Shown here piece after piece: positions 23,622 through 24,615 of a stretch of 24,615 nucleotides of DNA. The stretch lies in the NCBI GenBank assembly GCA_003105305.1, contig PQAQ01000265.1, forward strand, positions 2,210 to 26,824, given 5' to 3'. This DNA comes from Candidatus Methylomirabilota bacterium. GTDB lineage: Bacteria; Methylomirabilota; Methylomirabilia; Methylomirabilales; Methylomirabilaceae. Each line of letters begins with the position of its first letter. Position 1 is the stretch's first letter. Position numbers and translations under genes: made by a program. The notes below the pieces were generated by a model, which had not been told where the DNA came from, did no database searches, and saw nothing but the letters and a program-made list of their open reading frames with translations.

Positions 23622-24344
23622 TTACGGGCCGATGGGCTTCAAGGGAGTGATAACCTCCGTCCCTGGCGGCGGCGAAAACCGAAACAGTTCGTCTTTAAGA
23701 CCGTTGTTGACCTTCTGCCCGGACAGCTCAACCGTCGTCGTATTGTCGTACAGATCGAACACCGTCAGCCGCCGAATCAGAAAGCTTTCCCGGTCCACCC
23801 CCAGGATCACCCGCTTGAAGGACATCCCCTTGCTTTTGGGGGTCAACTCCAGGAGCCATTCCGGACTGTCCCTGGTCCCTGCGTGAACGACGGGTCGTAC
23901 CTGAAAGTCTCGCCGGAGGCTGCTCATGCCGAACAGGATTCCAACAGGGCTTGTCGTCAGCGTACCGCTGACATCCTGTGCCATGACCTGCCGCTCTGAC
24001 GGACTGTAGCTCCAGAGGGTCTTCCCGTCGATCAGGAACAGCCTCTTCTCCGGCTTCTCATACTCCCATCGCATTCTCCCGGGCCACTTCAGGTAGAGCC
24101 GACCGGAGGCCTCCTGGGTCATTCCGCTCAGTCTGTTCGTGGCGCGCTGGAGGAAATTTCCCTGAAGATCCGAAAATCCCTGGTAGGTTGTCTGGACCTT
24201 GTCTGCCACCTCGTCTGCGGTGAGCGCAGGCGCAGCGACAGGTGGTGGAGATTGGTGGTTGGGACTCGGGTCACGGGCCAAAACGGGTGAACCGCCTAAC
24301 ACAATGATGCCCACCAGGACGACGACCGAATTACAAACTCGCAT
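23622..24344 (-). CDS. lolA: LolA-type outer-membrane lipoprotein carrier
   Basis: 240 residues from ATG 24344. Periplasmic chaperone that carries lipoproteins from LolCDE to the outer membrane. It has a signal peptide (MRVCN, hydrophobic core VVVLVGIIVLGG, cleavage after PVLA) and a Pro-rich linker (about 24-34). The LolA body follows: LQGNFLQRA, SGRLYLKWPGRMRWEYEKP, LFLIDGKTLWSYSPSERQV and the late FDLYDNTTTVELSG. A GTG further upstream (24389) is rejected because it sits deep in ftsK and would spoil the signal peptide. The chosen start overlaps the ftsK stop by 14 nt. The ftsK-lolA adjacency is widespread in Gram-negative bacteria. Confidence 0.93.
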   Translation of the reverse strand: MRVCNSVVVLVGIIVLGGSPVLARDPSPNHQSPPPVAAPALTADEVADKVQTTYQGFSDLQGNFLQRATNRLSGMTQEASGRLYLKWPGRMRWEYEKPEKRLFLIDGKTLWSYSPSERQVMAQDVSGTLTTSPVGILFGMSSLRRDFQVRPVVHAGTRDSPEWLLELTPKSKGMSFKRVILGVDRESFLIRRLTVFDLYDNTTTVELSGQKVNNGLKDELFRFSPPPGTEVITPLKPIGP

Positions 24345-24615
24345 TACGCGGCTCAACGAGGACCTCACGCGGCCCGCCCCCCTCAACACGGCTTACGATC
24401 CGTTCCTGCTCCATCCGCTCGATCATTCGCGCGGCCCGGTTAAAGCCGATTCGTAGTCGCCGCTGAATCAGAGAGATCGAGGCCTGACGAGTTGTAATAA
24501 CCAGATCGACCGCCTGCCGGTACAGTTCGTCCTCTTCGTTTCCTGACGACTCCTGCTCCTCCTCGGCGGGCAGCAGCGACCATGGAAACTCTTCGGCCTT
24601 CCCCTGCGCCTTCAG
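24331..24615 (-). CDS. ftsK: DNA translocase FtsK, C-terminal gamma domain (5' end outside window)
   Basis: The last 94 codons of a - strand gene, open to the window's right edge and ending TAA at 24331-24333. After an acidic linker rich in Glu comes the winged-helix gamma domain: DELYRQAVDLVITTRQASIS, LIQRRLRIGFNRAARMIERM and GGGPREVLVEP. In FtsK/SpoIIIE this domain reads the polar DNA sequences (KOPS/SRS) that orient the hexamer during chromosome segregation at division. The motor domain is beyond the window. lolA begins within its last codons, so the two are co-transcribed. Confidence 0.93.
   Translation of the reverse strand: MKAQGKAEEFPWSLLPAEEEQESSGNEEDELYRQAVDLVITTRQASISLIQRRLRIGFNRAARMIERMEQERIVSRVEGGGPREVLVEPRNASL

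Noticed and set aside
1..24615. CRISPR arrays, insertion sequences, tRNA or rRNA genes, att sites
   Set aside because: No spaced direct repeats, transposase motifs, cloverleaf-like segments or rRNA-like sequence were noticed; gene order and composition look like a continuous chromosome segment.

Overview
The window is a gene-dense stretch of bacterial chromosome, GC-rich by eye, with no mobile element, CRISPR array, tRNA or rRNA that I can see. Export genes (lolA, an HpnM/MlaC-like periplasmic protein, an HpnN-like RND protein) point to a diderm, Gram-negative-type organism. The gene mix and protein style remind me of NC10/Methylomirabilota-like or neighbouring deep-branching lineages. That is an impression from memory, not a demonstrated placement.

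Left part, + strand (1-8236): the 3' end of nadB (L-aspartate oxidase), a zinc-type MDR dehydrogenase, a glycerophosphodiester phosphodiesterase (ugpQ-like) closed by a clear intrinsic terminator, a 330-bp gap holding a putative promoter and hairpins, then a lipid module. That module is a long-chain acyl-CoA ligase overlapping an HpnN-like RND lipid transporter by ATGA, followed by HpnM/MlaC. It converges at about 8.24 kb on the next block.

Middle part, - strand (8247-19778): ten genes in one direction with gaps of 40 nt or less and several 1-4 nt overlaps, behind a good promoter at 19843-19871 whose spacer carries a 6-2-6 palindrome. Transcription order is tldD, pmbA, an LPG-synthase-TM/HpnL-type membrane protein, a HAD protein, an NTP transferase, an ITPK-like ATP-grasp protein, a class III aminotransferase, a Gfo/Idh/MocA oxidoreductase, a CDP-alcohol phosphotransferase with a degenerate NTP-transferase N-terminus, and myo-inositol-1-phosphate synthase. 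The set contains everything needed to make inositol phosphate, activate it with a nucleotide, oxidise and aminate a polyol, and join it through a phosphodiester in the membrane. My best reading is an uncharacterised inositol or amino-inositol phosphodiester (lipid or osmolyte) pathway. This is the most interesting part of the window.

Right part, - strand (19909-24615): the 3' end of ftsK (cut by the window edge), lolA, yajQ, a GAF-GGDEF diguanylate cyclase, cinA and thpR, again tightly packed. The diguanylate cyclase start overlaps the stop of yajQ, whose family includes c-di-GMP binders.

Small-scale structure worth notice: four exact-period heptads GGGTNNN sit on the coding strand between the aminotransferase stop and the oxidoreductase start (a G-quadruplex-type motif over the ribosome-binding region). 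Two short intergenic inverted repeats also lie on the + strand side.
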